Shown in pieces: positions 11,781 through 17,835 of a stretch of 25,333 nt of DNA. Both the position numbers and the translations under genes were made by a program. Source of the stretch: CAYYWV01 sp964475385 (GTDB lineage Bacteria > Pseudomonadota > Alphaproteobacteria > JAAXGF01); contig CAYYWV010000029.1 of assembly GCA_964475385.1 (NCBI GenBank), forward strand, positions 1 to 25,333. The letters are read 5' to 3'. The notes below the pieces were generated by a model that searched no databases, was not told where the DNA came from, and saw nothing but the letters and a program-made list of their open reading frames with translations. The first letter of the stretch is position 1. Each line of letters opens with the position of its first letter.

Positions 11781-12206
11781 ATGGACGCGACTCGACGGCC
11801 TTATGCCGACGCCCTTGACCGGCTCCGCCAGGCCGGGCTTCGGCCCACGCGGCAGCGCCTTGCGCTCGCCAAGCTTCTGTTTTCGGGCGGCGACCGTCAC
11901 GTGACGGCGGAGGCCCTGCACAAGGAAGCGCTCGCCCGCCGGGTGCGGGTTTCGCTCGCGACCGTCTATAACACGCTCCATCAGTTCACGCGGGCCGGGC
12001 TCCTGCGCGAGGTGGTGGTCGATCCCACCCGGTCGTACTTCGACACCAACACCTCGCACCATCACCATTACTATTGGGAAGACGGACAGAACCTCGCCGA
12101 CATACCCGCCGACGCGTTCGCGTTCGACAGGCTTCCGCCCGCTCCTGAAGGGACCGAGATCGCCGGCGTCGACGTGGTTGTCAGGCTGCGGCGCAAGCAA
12201 CGCTAG
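11781..12206 (+). CDS. irr: Iron response regulator Irr (Fur family)
   Basis: Irr is the alphaproteobacterial Fur-family regulator that senses iron through haem status and binds ICE boxes. The 141-residue protein has the Irr-type DNA-binding domain (GLRPTRQRLALAKLLFSGGDRHVTAEALH, then VSLATVYNTLHQFTRAGLLREV) and the diagnostic FDTNTSHHHHYYWEDGQNLADIP stretch, with four His at 93-96. There is no cysteine anywhere, so both the Cys-based haem regulatory motif of Bradyrhizobium Irr and the CxxC zinc sites of classical Fur are absent. Haem or metal sensing would have to rely on the His cluster. The ATG at 11781 is preceded by TAAGGAC. The AT-rich gap upstream (11727-11760) probably holds its promoter, but I see no convincing -35/-10 pair. 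Confidence 0.9.
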   Translation: MDATRRPYADALDRLRQAGLRPTRQRLALAKLLFSGGDRHVTAEALHKEALARRVRVSLATVYNTLHQFTRAGLLREVVVDPTRSYFDTNTSHHHHYYWEDGQNLADIPADAFAFDRLPPAPEGTEIAGVDVVVRLRRKQR

Positions 12207-12229
12207 CGACGCGGCGTCGTGAAGCGCGG

Positions 12230-12253
12230 CCCCTTCGTTGCTGAAGCGAGGGG
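12230..12253 (+). terminator. Weak hairpin downstream of irr
   Basis: CCCCT (12230-12234) can pair with AGGGG (12249-12253), with a short CG/CG extension inside. Only scattered T follows (ATCTGTT). It could act as a weak terminator of irr. Confidence 0.25.
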
Positions 12254-12289
12254 ATCTGTTCGCAATGGACTTGGCCGGTTCTCAAATAT

Positions 12290-12306
12290 ATTAGATACGT
12301 TCTAAA
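12290..12306 (+). promoter_or_regulatory. Candidate Irr box (ICE-like palindrome) upstream of rubrerythrin
   Basis: The sequence TTAGAT-ACG-TTCTAA (12291-12305) is an inverted repeat with one mismatch and matches the TTAGAA-N3-TTCTAA core I know for alphaproteobacterial iron control elements bound by Irr. It lies between irr and the rubrerythrin gene and ends 4 bases before the -35 hexamer at 12310. The location suggests direct control by the neighbouring Irr. Repression and activation are both possible at this position. Confidence 0.6.
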
Positions 12307-12309
12307 CTA

Positions 12310-12338
12310 TTGACATCAGCTTTCGCCTGAGCGATAAC
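12310..12338 (+). promoter_or_regulatory. Sigma70-type promoter for the rubrerythrin gene
   Basis: A perfect TTGACA (12310-12315) is followed after 17 bases by GATAAC (12333-12338, 4 of 6 matches to TATAAT). Transcription would start near 12345, giving a leader of about 90 bases before the ATG at 12434. It is the clearest promoter in the window. Confidence 0.65.
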
Positions 12339-12433
12339 TACGGCATGCCATCCGCGGCCGTTCGTTTGCGCATCCGGCGCGTCGGCCGCGTAGGATCCAG
12401 AAGAGCCATCCAACCCGAGAGGAGGACAGGTCC

Positions 12434-12853
12434 ATGCCGTCACTCGCAGGCACCAAGACCGAACAGAACCTGAAGGACGCCTTCGCGGGCGAATCCCAGG
12501 CCAATCGCCGTTATCTCTACTTCGCGCAGAAGGCCGACGTCGAAGGCTACAACGACGTCGCCGCGGTCTTCCGTTCGACTGCCGAAGGCGAGACCGGTCA
12601 CGCCCACGGCCATCTCGAATATCTCGCCGAGGTCGGCGACCCGGCGACCGGCAAGCCGATCGGGTCCACCGCCGATAATCTGCGCGCCGCGATCGCCGGC
12701 GAGACCTACGAGTACACCGATATGTACCCAGGCATGGCGAAGACGGCCCGCGAAGAGGGCTTCGACGAGATCGCCGACTGGTTCGAGACTCTCGCCAAAG
12801 CCGAGAAGTCGCACGCCGGCCGCTTCCAGAAAGCGCTCGACACCCTCGAATAG
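12434..12853 (+). CDS. Rubrerythrin-family diiron protein without rubredoxin domain
   Basis: Rubrerythrins are cytoplasmic diiron proteins that reduce hydrogen peroxide. This 139-residue protein is only the four-helix ferritin-like domain. The expected ligands are present at E20, E53 and H56 (EGETGHAH), E90 and E93 (GETYEY), and E124 and H127 (AEKSH). The C-terminal rubredoxin domain with two CxxC motifs found in classical rubrerythrin is absent, and there is no Cys at all, so a separate electron donor is needed. The ATG at 12434 has a strong AGGAGG 8 bases upstream (12420-12425). It follows irr and an Irr-box-like site, and precedes an Fe-S oxidoreductase that is a natural candidate donor. 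A strong terminator follows it. Confidence 0.9.
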   Translation: MPSLAGTKTEQNLKDAFAGESQANRRYLYFAQKADVEGYNDVAAVFRSTAEGETGHAHGHLEYLAEVGDPATGKPIGSTADNLRAAIAGETYEYTDMYPGMAKTAREEGFDEIADWFETLAKAEKSHAGRFQKALDTLE

Positions 12854-12870
12854 CGAGGCGACACTGCGGC

Positions 12871-12900
12871 GGGGCGGGCTCCGCTCCCGCCCCTTTTTCT
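12871..12900 (+). terminator. Strong rho-independent terminator after rubrerythrin
   Basis: A perfect 8-bp GC stem, GGGGCGGG (12871-12878) with CCCGCCCC (12886-12893), has a 7-base loop and is followed by TTTTTCT (12894-12900). It is the best intrinsic terminator in the window and would limit read-through from the rubrerythrin gene into the Fe-S gene. Confidence 0.85.
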
Positions 12901-12942
12901 CCTGGCCCGTGCGGCCCGGAGCGCGGCCCCAGACCCGCGACG

Positions 12943-14295
12943 ATGGAGACGGTTGTGAAGGAAGGCGGCACCCAAGCGCCTGTGCGCCACCCCATTGCCT
13001 GGCGCGAGGCGGACTTCTACGATCCCGACAAGCTCGACGCCGAGCTGCGCCGGGTGTTCGACATCTGCCACGGCTGCCGGCGCTGCTTCAACCTTTGCGA
13101 CAGCTTTCCGCGGCTGTTCGATCTGATCGACGACTCGCCCACCGGCGAGCTCGATTCGGTGCCGAGCGAGGCGTTCAAGGCGGTGGTCGACGCCTGCACG
13201 CTCTGCGACATGTGCTTCATGACCAAGTGCCCGTACGTGCCGCCGCACGAGTTCGACCTCGACTTTCCGCATCTCATGCTGCGGTACCGGGCGGTCGAGG
13301 CGCGCCAGGGCAAGATCGGCTTCGCCGCCCGCCAGCTCACCCAAACCGACCGCAACGGCCGGCTCGCGCGGCTCGTCGCGCCGCTCGCCAACTGGGCGAC
13401 CGACACCGCCAACCGGCCCGCGCGCCGGGTGCTCGAAAGCGTGGCCCGGATTCATCGCGAGGCCGCGTTGCCGCGCTATCACGGGCGAACCTTCGAGATG
13501 CGCGCCCGCGACCGCGCCCCCGAGGCGAACGCCCAGGCCCCCGCCTTCGGCCGCAAGGCGGTGCTCTACGCCACCTGCTTCGTCAACTACAACAACCCGG
13601 CCATAGGGCTCGCCGCGCGCGCGGTGCTCGCCCGCAACGGGGTCGAGACCGCGGTGGCCTATCCGTCCTGCTGCGGCATGCCCCAGCTCGAGCACGGCGA
13701 GATCGAATCGGTCGCTGAGAAGGCCCGCCGGGTGGCGAGCGCGCTCGGCGAGTGGATCGACAAGGGCTACGACGTGATCGCCCTGGTGCCGTCCTGCGCG
13801 CTGATGCTCAAGTTCGAATGGCCTCTGATCCTGCCCGACGATCCGGCGGTCAAGCGACTGTCCGAGGCCGTCTTCGACATCAGCGAGTACATCGTCGACA
13901 TCGCCCGCAAGGAAGGGCTCGCGACCGAGCCCCGCCCCATTCCCGAAGGGGTGACGGTTCATATCGCCTGCCACGCCCGGGCCCAGAACATGGGCCAGAA
14001 GGCGCGCGATCTTCTCGCGCTGATCCCCGAGACCGATATCGTCGTGATCGAGCGCTGCTCGGGCCACGGCGGCTCGTGGGGGATCATGAAGGAGAACTTC
14101 GAGGTCGCGCTCAAGGTCGGCCGCCCGGTCGCGCGCCGCGCGGTCGAGGCCGGCAAGCCGCACGTCTGCTCGGAATGCCCGCTCGCGGGCGCGCATATCG
14201 TGCAGGGAATCGCGCGGATCGAGCCCGCCAAGGCTCCCGATGGCGCGCCGCATCCGATCGAGCTGTTCGCCCGCGCCTGCGGCGTCGATTACTGA
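12943..14295 (+). CDS. GlpC/HdrD-like Fe-S oxidoreductase with two CCG-type domains
   Basis: This 450-residue soluble protein resembles the Fe-S subunit of anaerobic glycerol-3-phosphate dehydrogenase (GlpC) and heterodisulfide reductase subunits. Two 4Fe-4S motifs lie near the N-terminus: C42-x2-C45-x2-C48-x3-C52, and C85-x2-C88-x2-C91-x4-C96 followed by Pro, the latter with an extra residue in the last spacing. A CCG-type domain follows (ATCFVNYNNP then YPSCCGMPQLEHGE). The second (IACHARAQNMGQKA then ERCSGHGGSWG) has CSG in place of CCG. No GlpA/GlpB partner is nearby; its neighbours are a rubrerythrin and a DUF3501 protein. I infer an electron-transfer role to the rubrerythrin. The ATG at 12943 has no clear ribosome-binding site; a GTG at 12955 is possible. 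Confidence 0.82.
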   Translation: METVVKEGGTQAPVRHPIAWREADFYDPDKLDAELRRVFDICHGCRRCFNLCDSFPRLFDLIDDSPTGELDSVPSEAFKAVVDACTLCDMCFMTKCPYVPPHEFDLDFPHLMLRYRAVEARQGKIGFAARQLTQTDRNGRLARLVAPLANWATDTANRPARRVLESVARIHREAALPRYHGRTFEMRARDRAPEANAQAPAFGRKAVLYATCFVNYNNPAIGLAARAVLARNGVETAVAYPSCCGMPQLEHGEIESVAEKARRVASALGEWIDKGYDVIALVPSCALMLKFEWPLILPDDPAVKRLSEAVFDISEYIVDIARKEGLATEPRPIPEGVTVHIACHARAQNMGQKARDLLALIPETDIVVIERCSGHGGSWGIMKENFEVALKVGRPVARRAVEAGKPHVCSECPLAGAHIVQGIARIEPAKAPDGAPHPIELFARACGVDY

Positions 14296-14326
14296 CGCCC
14301 GCCGCCTTTCGAAAGGAGACGACGCT

Positions 14327-14917
14327 ATGGCGCCCAAGCACGAGATCACCCGCGACGACCTGATGGCCGTCGAGGACTACGCCAAGATCCGCCGCGAGCA
14401 CCGCCGCGCGCTCAGCGAGCGCAAGCGCAACCGACGGCTCGCCATCGGCCCCGATGCGACGATCTACTTCGAGAACTACGACACCATGTGGAGCCAGATC
14501 CAGGAGATGCTCTACATCGAGCGCGGCGGCGAGGCGCAGATCGAGGACGAGCTGCGCGCCTACAACCCGCTGGTGCCCAAAGGCAGCGAGCTCGTCGCCA
14601 CCTTGATGATCGAGATCGACGATCCCGTCCGCCGCGAACGCGTGCTCTCGCGCCTCGGCGGGATCGAGAACCGGGTCACGATCGCCGTCGACGGCGAGAC
14701 GATCAAGGCGGTTCCCGAAAAAGACGTCGAACGCTCGACCGAAGAGGGCCGGACCTCGTCGGTCCACTTCCTGCACTTCCCGTTCACGCCGGCCCAGATC
14801 GAGGCCTTCCGGCGGCCGGGCGCGCGGGTGACGGTCGGCATCGACCACCCCGCATACGGCCATATCGCGGTGATGCCCGAGGCCGTGCGCGCCGCGCTCG
14901 CCGAGGACTTCGATTGA
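14327..14917 (+). CDS. DUF3501 family protein
   Basis: This 196-residue hydrophilic protein of unknown function matches my recollection of DUF3501: an N-terminal ITRDDLMAVEDYAKIRREHR helix, IYFENYDTMWSQIQEMLYIERGG in the middle, the LVPKGSELVATLMIEIDDP strand and a C-terminal GIDHPAYGHIAVM segment. It has no signal peptide, membrane segment or cysteine. The start at ATG 14327 has AAGGAG 8 bases upstream (14313-14318), 31 bases after the Fe-S gene, so the two are surely one transcript. To my knowledge DUF3501 genes recur beside rubrerythrin and this type of Fe-S protein. A structural or assembly role in that redox unit is a guess. It ends 13 bases before the convergent SH3 gene. Confidence 0.82.
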   Translation: MAPKHEITRDDLMAVEDYAKIRREHRRALSERKRNRRLAIGPDATIYFENYDTMWSQIQEMLYIERGGEAQIEDELRAYNPLVPKGSELVATLMIEIDDPVRRERVLSRLGGIENRVTIAVDGETIKAVPEKDVERSTEEGRTSSVHFLHFPFTPAQIEAFRRPGARVTVGIDHPAYGHIAVMPEAVRAALAEDFD

Positions 14918-14930
14918 CCGCGTCGCGGCG

Positions 14931-15437
14931 CTACTCGACAGTCTCGCCGGGGTAGACGCCCCAGATCTCGCCGCGCGCGATCCAGCCCGTCCGGTCGCCG
15001 ATCTCGATCCGGCACCAGTCTCCGCGGCAGGCGCGCAGCCGGCCGAGCACGCCGGGCTCGGCGCGCAGGACCGGGGCCGCGCTGCGCGCGGGTTTGCGAT
15101 AAAGCGTGCGGACCGCGCCCGTGATCATCACCCAACGACGGCCCGTGAGCAGGCTTTCGTGAACCCAGCCCTCGCTGCCGTCGGCGTCGCGGACCTTGCG
15201 CCACTGGCCGTACTCGGCGACGACCTCGACAGGCAGGAAACGGCGCAGGAACACCCACTCGACCGGGTACTGCTTGCCCGGTCCGGCCCGCAGGTTGACC
15301 TCGTCCGCGCGCAGCGCAGCGAAACGCGGCAGCCGCCCGTTCCCGCCCTCGCCGGCTCGCGCCGGCGCGGCCGCGATCAGGGCGACGATCAGGGCGGCCA
15401 GCGCGGCGGCCGCCAGGCTTCGCACTCCTGCCGTCAT
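14931..15437 (-). CDS. Secreted SH3-domain protein
   Basis: The 168-residue product begins with a clear Sec signal peptide (MTAGVRSLAAAALAALIVALIAAAPARA, cleavage after ARA). Two SH3-like modules follow: LRADEVNLRAGPGKQYPVEWVF...WRKVRDADGSEGWVHESLL and VLRAEPGVLGRLRACRGDWCRIEIGDRTGWIARGEIWGVYP. Such bacterial SH3 proteins are periplasmic and often bind peptidoglycan or modulate cell-wall enzymes; this one has no catalytic domain. I choose the ATG at 15437 over an upstream extension because the signal peptide starts there and GGGAG lies 10 bases before it. The gene is convergent with the DUF3501 gene and divergent from the dehydrogenase. Confidence 0.82.
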   Translation of the reverse strand: MTAGVRSLAAAALAALIVALIAAAPARAGEGGNGRLPRFAALRADEVNLRAGPGKQYPVEWVFLRRFLPVEVVAEYGQWRKVRDADGSEGWVHESLLTGRRWVMITGAVRTLYRKPARSAAPVLRAEPGVLGRLRACRGDWCRIEIGDRTGWIARGEIWGVYPGETVE

Positions 15438-15468
15438 GGTCACATGGCTCCCGGAGAAGGCGACGGCG

Positions 15469-15496
15469 AGTATAATCGCGCGCCTCTCCCGGTCCA
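15469..15496 (-). promoter_or_regulatory. Candidate promoter of the SH3-domain gene
   Basis: On the minus strand TGGACC (15491-15496) and TATACT (15469-15474) are spaced 16 bases, about 30 bases upstream of the ATG. The -10 matches 5 of 6 consensus bases and the -35 matches 4 of 6. Confidence 0.5.
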
Positions 15497-15545
15497 GGGG
15501 CAAAGCTGCGCTCTGCGTTGTCTCGGCCCCGTTCCTTTGCTAATG

Positions 15546-15577
15546 CTAGAGCCGTGATCTCTTTTGATTGAATCGGC
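15546..15577. repeat. CTAGAG-type intergenic element, copy 1
   Basis: An intergenic stretch begins CTAGAGC and ends GATTGAATCGGC, with TTTT in the middle. It shares its start and its GAATCGG end with the element at 17779-17810. Similar elements starting TAGAGC are, as I recall, scattered between genes in many alphaproteobacteria. It lies in the divergent spacer before the dehydrogenase gene. Confidence 0.35.
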
Positions 15578-15636
15578 GCGCAGGCCGGCTTCCGATCGCC
15601 GTCCGCCGGGTCGCAGGGAAAGCCGCAGGGGAATCC

Positions 15637-16626
15637 ATGACCGCCAGGAAAAAACCGCTCGTCATCGTCACCCGCAAGCTGCCCGAGGCGATCGAGGCCC
15701 GGATGATGGAGCTGTTCGACACCCGGCTCAACGACGACGACCACCCCATGTCGCGCGAGGAGCTGACCGAAGCGGTCAAGACCGCCGAGGTTCTTGTGCC
15801 GACGGTGACCGACCGCATCGACGGCACCCTTCTCGCGCACGCCAACCCGAACCTGCGCCTGATCGCCAACTTCGGCACCGGGGTCGACCACATCGACCTT
15901 GCGAGCGCGCGCCAACGCGGCATCACCGTGACCTCGACCCCGGGCGTGCTGACCGAGGACACCGCCGACATGACCATGGCGCTGATCCTCGCCGTGCCGC
16001 GCCGCCTCGCCGAAGGCGAGCGCTTGGTCCGCAGCGGCAAATGGACCGGTTGGGGGCCGACCACCATGCTCGGCCGCAGGATCTGGGGCAAGCGGCTCGG
16101 CATCGTCGGCATGGGGCGGATCGGCACCGCGGTCGCGCGCCGCGCGCGCGGCTTCGGGCTCTCGATCCACTACCACAACCGCCACCGCGTGCCCGAGGAG
16201 GTCGAGGCCGAGCTCGAGGCGACCTACTGGGAAAGCCTCGACCAGATGCTCGCGCGGATGGACATCATCTCGATCAACTGCCCGCACACGCCGGCGACCT
16301 ATCACCTTCTGTCGGCGCGCCGGCTCAAGCTGCTTCAGCCCCACGCCTATATCGTCAACACCTCGCGCGGCGAGGTGGTCGACGAGAACGCGCTCACCCG
16401 CATGCTGCGCGCGGGCGAGCTTGCGGGCGCGGGGCTCGACGTGTTCGAGCACGAACCGGCCATCAACCCCAAGCTGCTTGAGCTCGACAACGTGGTGCTG
16501 CTGCCGCACATGGGCTCGGCCACGGTCGAAGGCCGGATCGACATGGGCGAGAAGGTCATCATCAACATCAAGACCTTCGTCGACGGCCACGTCCCCCCCG
16601 ACCGGGTGATCGACATCCACCCCTGA
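15637..16626 (+). CDS. D-2-hydroxyacid dehydrogenase, glyoxylate/hydroxypyruvate reductase type
   Basis: Enzymes of this family reduce glyoxylate or hydroxypyruvate to glycolate or D-glycerate. The 329-residue protein starts at ATG 15637 behind AGGGGAA; upstream in-frame residues are not conserved. It has the catalytic domain signature (NFGTGVDHIDL, TSTPGVLTEDTADM), the Rossmann motif G158-x-G160-x2-G163, and the catalytic triad R244 (NTSRGEVVD), E273 (FEHEP) and H291 (LPHMGS). After the second beta strand the sequence is HYHNRHR (N181, R182) instead of an Asp, which favours NADPH over NADH. It stands alone, between the SH3 gene and the lipoprotein pair, so the physiological substrate is not shown by context. 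Confidence 0.9.
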   Translation: MTARKKPLVIVTRKLPEAIEARMMELFDTRLNDDDHPMSREELTEAVKTAEVLVPTVTDRIDGTLLAHANPNLRLIANFGTGVDHIDLASARQRGITVTSTPGVLTEDTADMTMALILAVPRRLAEGERLVRSGKWTGWGPTTMLGRRIWGKRLGIVGMGRIGTAVARRARGFGLSIHYHNRHRVPEEVEAELEATYWESLDQMLARMDIISINCPHTPATYHLLSARRLKLLQPHAYIVNTSRGEVVDENALTRMLRAGELAGAGLDVFEHEPAINPKLLELDNVVLLPHMGSATVEGRIDMGEKVIINIKTFVDGHVPPDRVIDIHP

Positions 16627-16646
16627 GGCTCTCTGGGCCGGTCCCG

Positions 16647-16662
16647 CGGCTCCGCGGGGCGG
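16647..16662 (+). terminator. GC hairpin after the dehydrogenase gene
   Basis: CCCGCGGCTCCGCGGG just downstream of the stop forms a 6-bp stem with a 4-base loop (gctc). No T run follows directly, so efficient intrinsic termination is doubtful. Confidence 0.3.
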
Positions 16663-16670
16663 GCTTCGAC

Positions 16671-16699
16671 TTTGCAATTAGTCGCAAATAATTTATGGT
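16671..16699 (+). promoter_or_regulatory. Promoter with overlapping palindrome before the lipoprotein pair
   Basis: TTGCAA (16672-16677) and TATGGT (16694-16699), 16 bases apart, form a plausible sigma70 promoter in an AT-rich pocket. An imperfect palindrome, TTTGC-N8-GCAAA (16671-16688), covers the -35 and most of the spacer, where a bound protein would block RNA polymerase. Its form recalls Fur/Mur-type operators of alphaproteobacteria, but that match is weak. Confidence 0.45.
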
Positions 16700-16733
16700 T
16701 AAATAGCCCTGCAATAGACAGCGGGGAAAGATC

Positions 16734-17294
16734 GTGGGGCTCAAGAAGTCCGCCGCGGGCGTCATCGCCGCCGTTGCGTTCGGGCTTGCCGCTTGCGCAA
16801 CGCCGGTGGAGCCCGCCTTGATGACGCCGAAGGTCGCAGCCGGCGCTTGCGGTCGGGCGAATCCCGCGTTGTCGCAAGCAATCGGAATCGCTCAGGTCGC
16901 CGGCGGCAGGGAAACCAATCCGACGAACGGCCCCGAGGTCGGAAACGACGCGCTGCGCGAGGCCCTTCGCCAGGCGCTCGCCCAGTGCGGGCTGTTGAGC
17001 GCCGATCCCGCGGCCGCGCCCTACCGCCTCAAGGTCACGCTCGTCGAGCTCAACAAACCGTTGGTCGGGTTCATCATGACGGCCGACGCCTTCGTGCGCT
17101 ACGAGCTCGTTCGCGCGGCCGACGGCGCGGTCCTCTTCGATGAGATCATCAACGGCACCGACACCCGGACGGTCAACGACGCGTTCATGGCGGGCGCTCG
17201 CCTCAAGATCGCGAGCGGCGGCGCCGTGCGGGCGACGATCGCGAAGTTCCTTTCGGCGCTGAGCACGATGAGACTTCCCGGGGGCGCGGCATGA
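16734..17294 (+). CDS. Uncharacterised lipoprotein
   Basis: The product (186 residues) begins with a lipoprotein signal peptide, a short basic N-terminus (MGLKKS), a hydrophobic stretch and the lipobox LAAC with Cys21. The mature part has the segment YRLKVTLVELNKPLVGFIMTADAFVRYELVRAADGAVLFDE, a beta-rich pattern seen in small outer-membrane-associated lipoproteins, but I cannot assign a family. The GTG at 16734 is supported by GGGGAAAG (16723-16730) just upstream and by the signal peptide. The stop overlaps the next start in ATGA, so both lipoproteins are probably made together. Codon use is like that of the neighbours. Confidence 0.75.
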   Translation: MGLKKSAAGVIAAVAFGLAACATPVEPALMTPKVAAGACGRANPALSQAIGIAQVAGGRETNPTNGPEVGNDALREALRQALAQCGLLSADPAAAPYRLKVTLVELNKPLVGFIMTADAFVRYELVRAADGAVLFDEIINGTDTRTVNDAFMAGARLKIASGGAVRATIAKFLSALSTMRLPGGAA

Positions 17295-17782
17295 CGCGCC
17301 GTCCTTCCGTCCTTCGCCTCGCCGCTGTCGGCCTTCTGCTCGCCGCGCTTGCGGCCTGCGCCGGGGAGACGGGGTATCAGCGGAGCGATCCCCTCTGGAG
17401 CGGCAAGTACGGCTACCGCGACAAGCGGATCGGCCCCGACGAGTACAGCGTCAGCGCGCTCGGCAGCCCTAAGACAAGCTCCGAACGCATCGCCATGATC
17501 GCCCTGCTCAGGGCCGCGCGCCTCACCCTGGAGCAGGGCCGCAGTCATTTCGTCGTCGTCAAGCGGGCGGCGAAGAAAGTCGACTCCTGGGGAACGATCA
17601 ACCTGCCGATCGTTCTGCCCGGCGCGATCATCGGCGTTCCCGTGGTCCAGGAGAACCGGCGCGAGCCGATCGCCGTTCTGCTGATTCGCCTTCTGCCCAA
17701 GGGCGCGCCCCCGGGCGAGGACGCTCTCGATGCGGCGCAGGTCGCCGAGACCCTGGGCGAGCGCCTCGGCGCCGATTCCTAG
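17291..17782 (+). CDS. Lipoprotein of the small GYxxxxI..dxYxV family
   Basis: The 163-residue product has a lipoprotein signal peptide with lipobox LAAC and Cys23. The mature part (YGYRDKRIGPDEYSVSALGS, then SERIAMIALLRAARLTLEQGRSHFVVV) follows a pattern I recognise from small uncharacterised proteobacterial lipoproteins, in which an RAAELTLE.G...F motif follows a GY...I..D.Y.V strand. A hydrophobic, Pro/Gly-rich stretch (LPIVLPGAIIGVPVV) lies in the middle. The start ATG overlaps the previous stop by 4 bases (ATGA), which shows coupling. The stop TAG at 17780-17782 overlaps a CTAGAG element. Function unknown; envelope location is inferred. Confidence 0.75.
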   Translation: MTRRPSVLRLAAVGLLLAALAACAGETGYQRSDPLWSGKYGYRDKRIGPDEYSVSALGSPKTSSERIAMIALLRAARLTLEQGRSHFVVVKRAAKKVDSWGTINLPIVLPGAIIGVPVVQENRREPIAVLLIRLLPKGAPPGEDALDAAQVAETLGERLGADS

Positions 17783-17810
17783 AGTCTTTTTTCCGCTTAA
17801 GTGGAATCGG
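17779..17810. repeat. CTAGAG-type intergenic element, copy 2, with perfect palindrome
   Basis: It begins CTAGAG at the lipoprotein stop codon and ends GAATCGG. It contains TTCCGCTTAAGTGGAA (17791-17806), an 8+8 palindrome with one G-T pair in RNA. T runs precede rather than follow the hairpin on the plus strand, and A runs follow it on the minus strand, so it is not a standard terminator for either convergent gene. Confidence 0.4.
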
Positions 17811-17835
17811 GCCCGCGCCGTCAAAACATGGAAGG

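Noticed and set aside
15471..15476. Perfect TATAAT on the plus strand before the dehydrogenase gene
   Set aside because: It has no suitable -35 on the plus strand and lies 160 bases from the start; the same bases better serve as part of a minus-strand -10 for the SH3 gene.
17791..17806. Bidirectional terminator between the lipoprotein and DsrE genes
   Set aside because: The palindrome lacks a T run after the stem on either strand; the T run precedes it. I list it as a repeat element instead.
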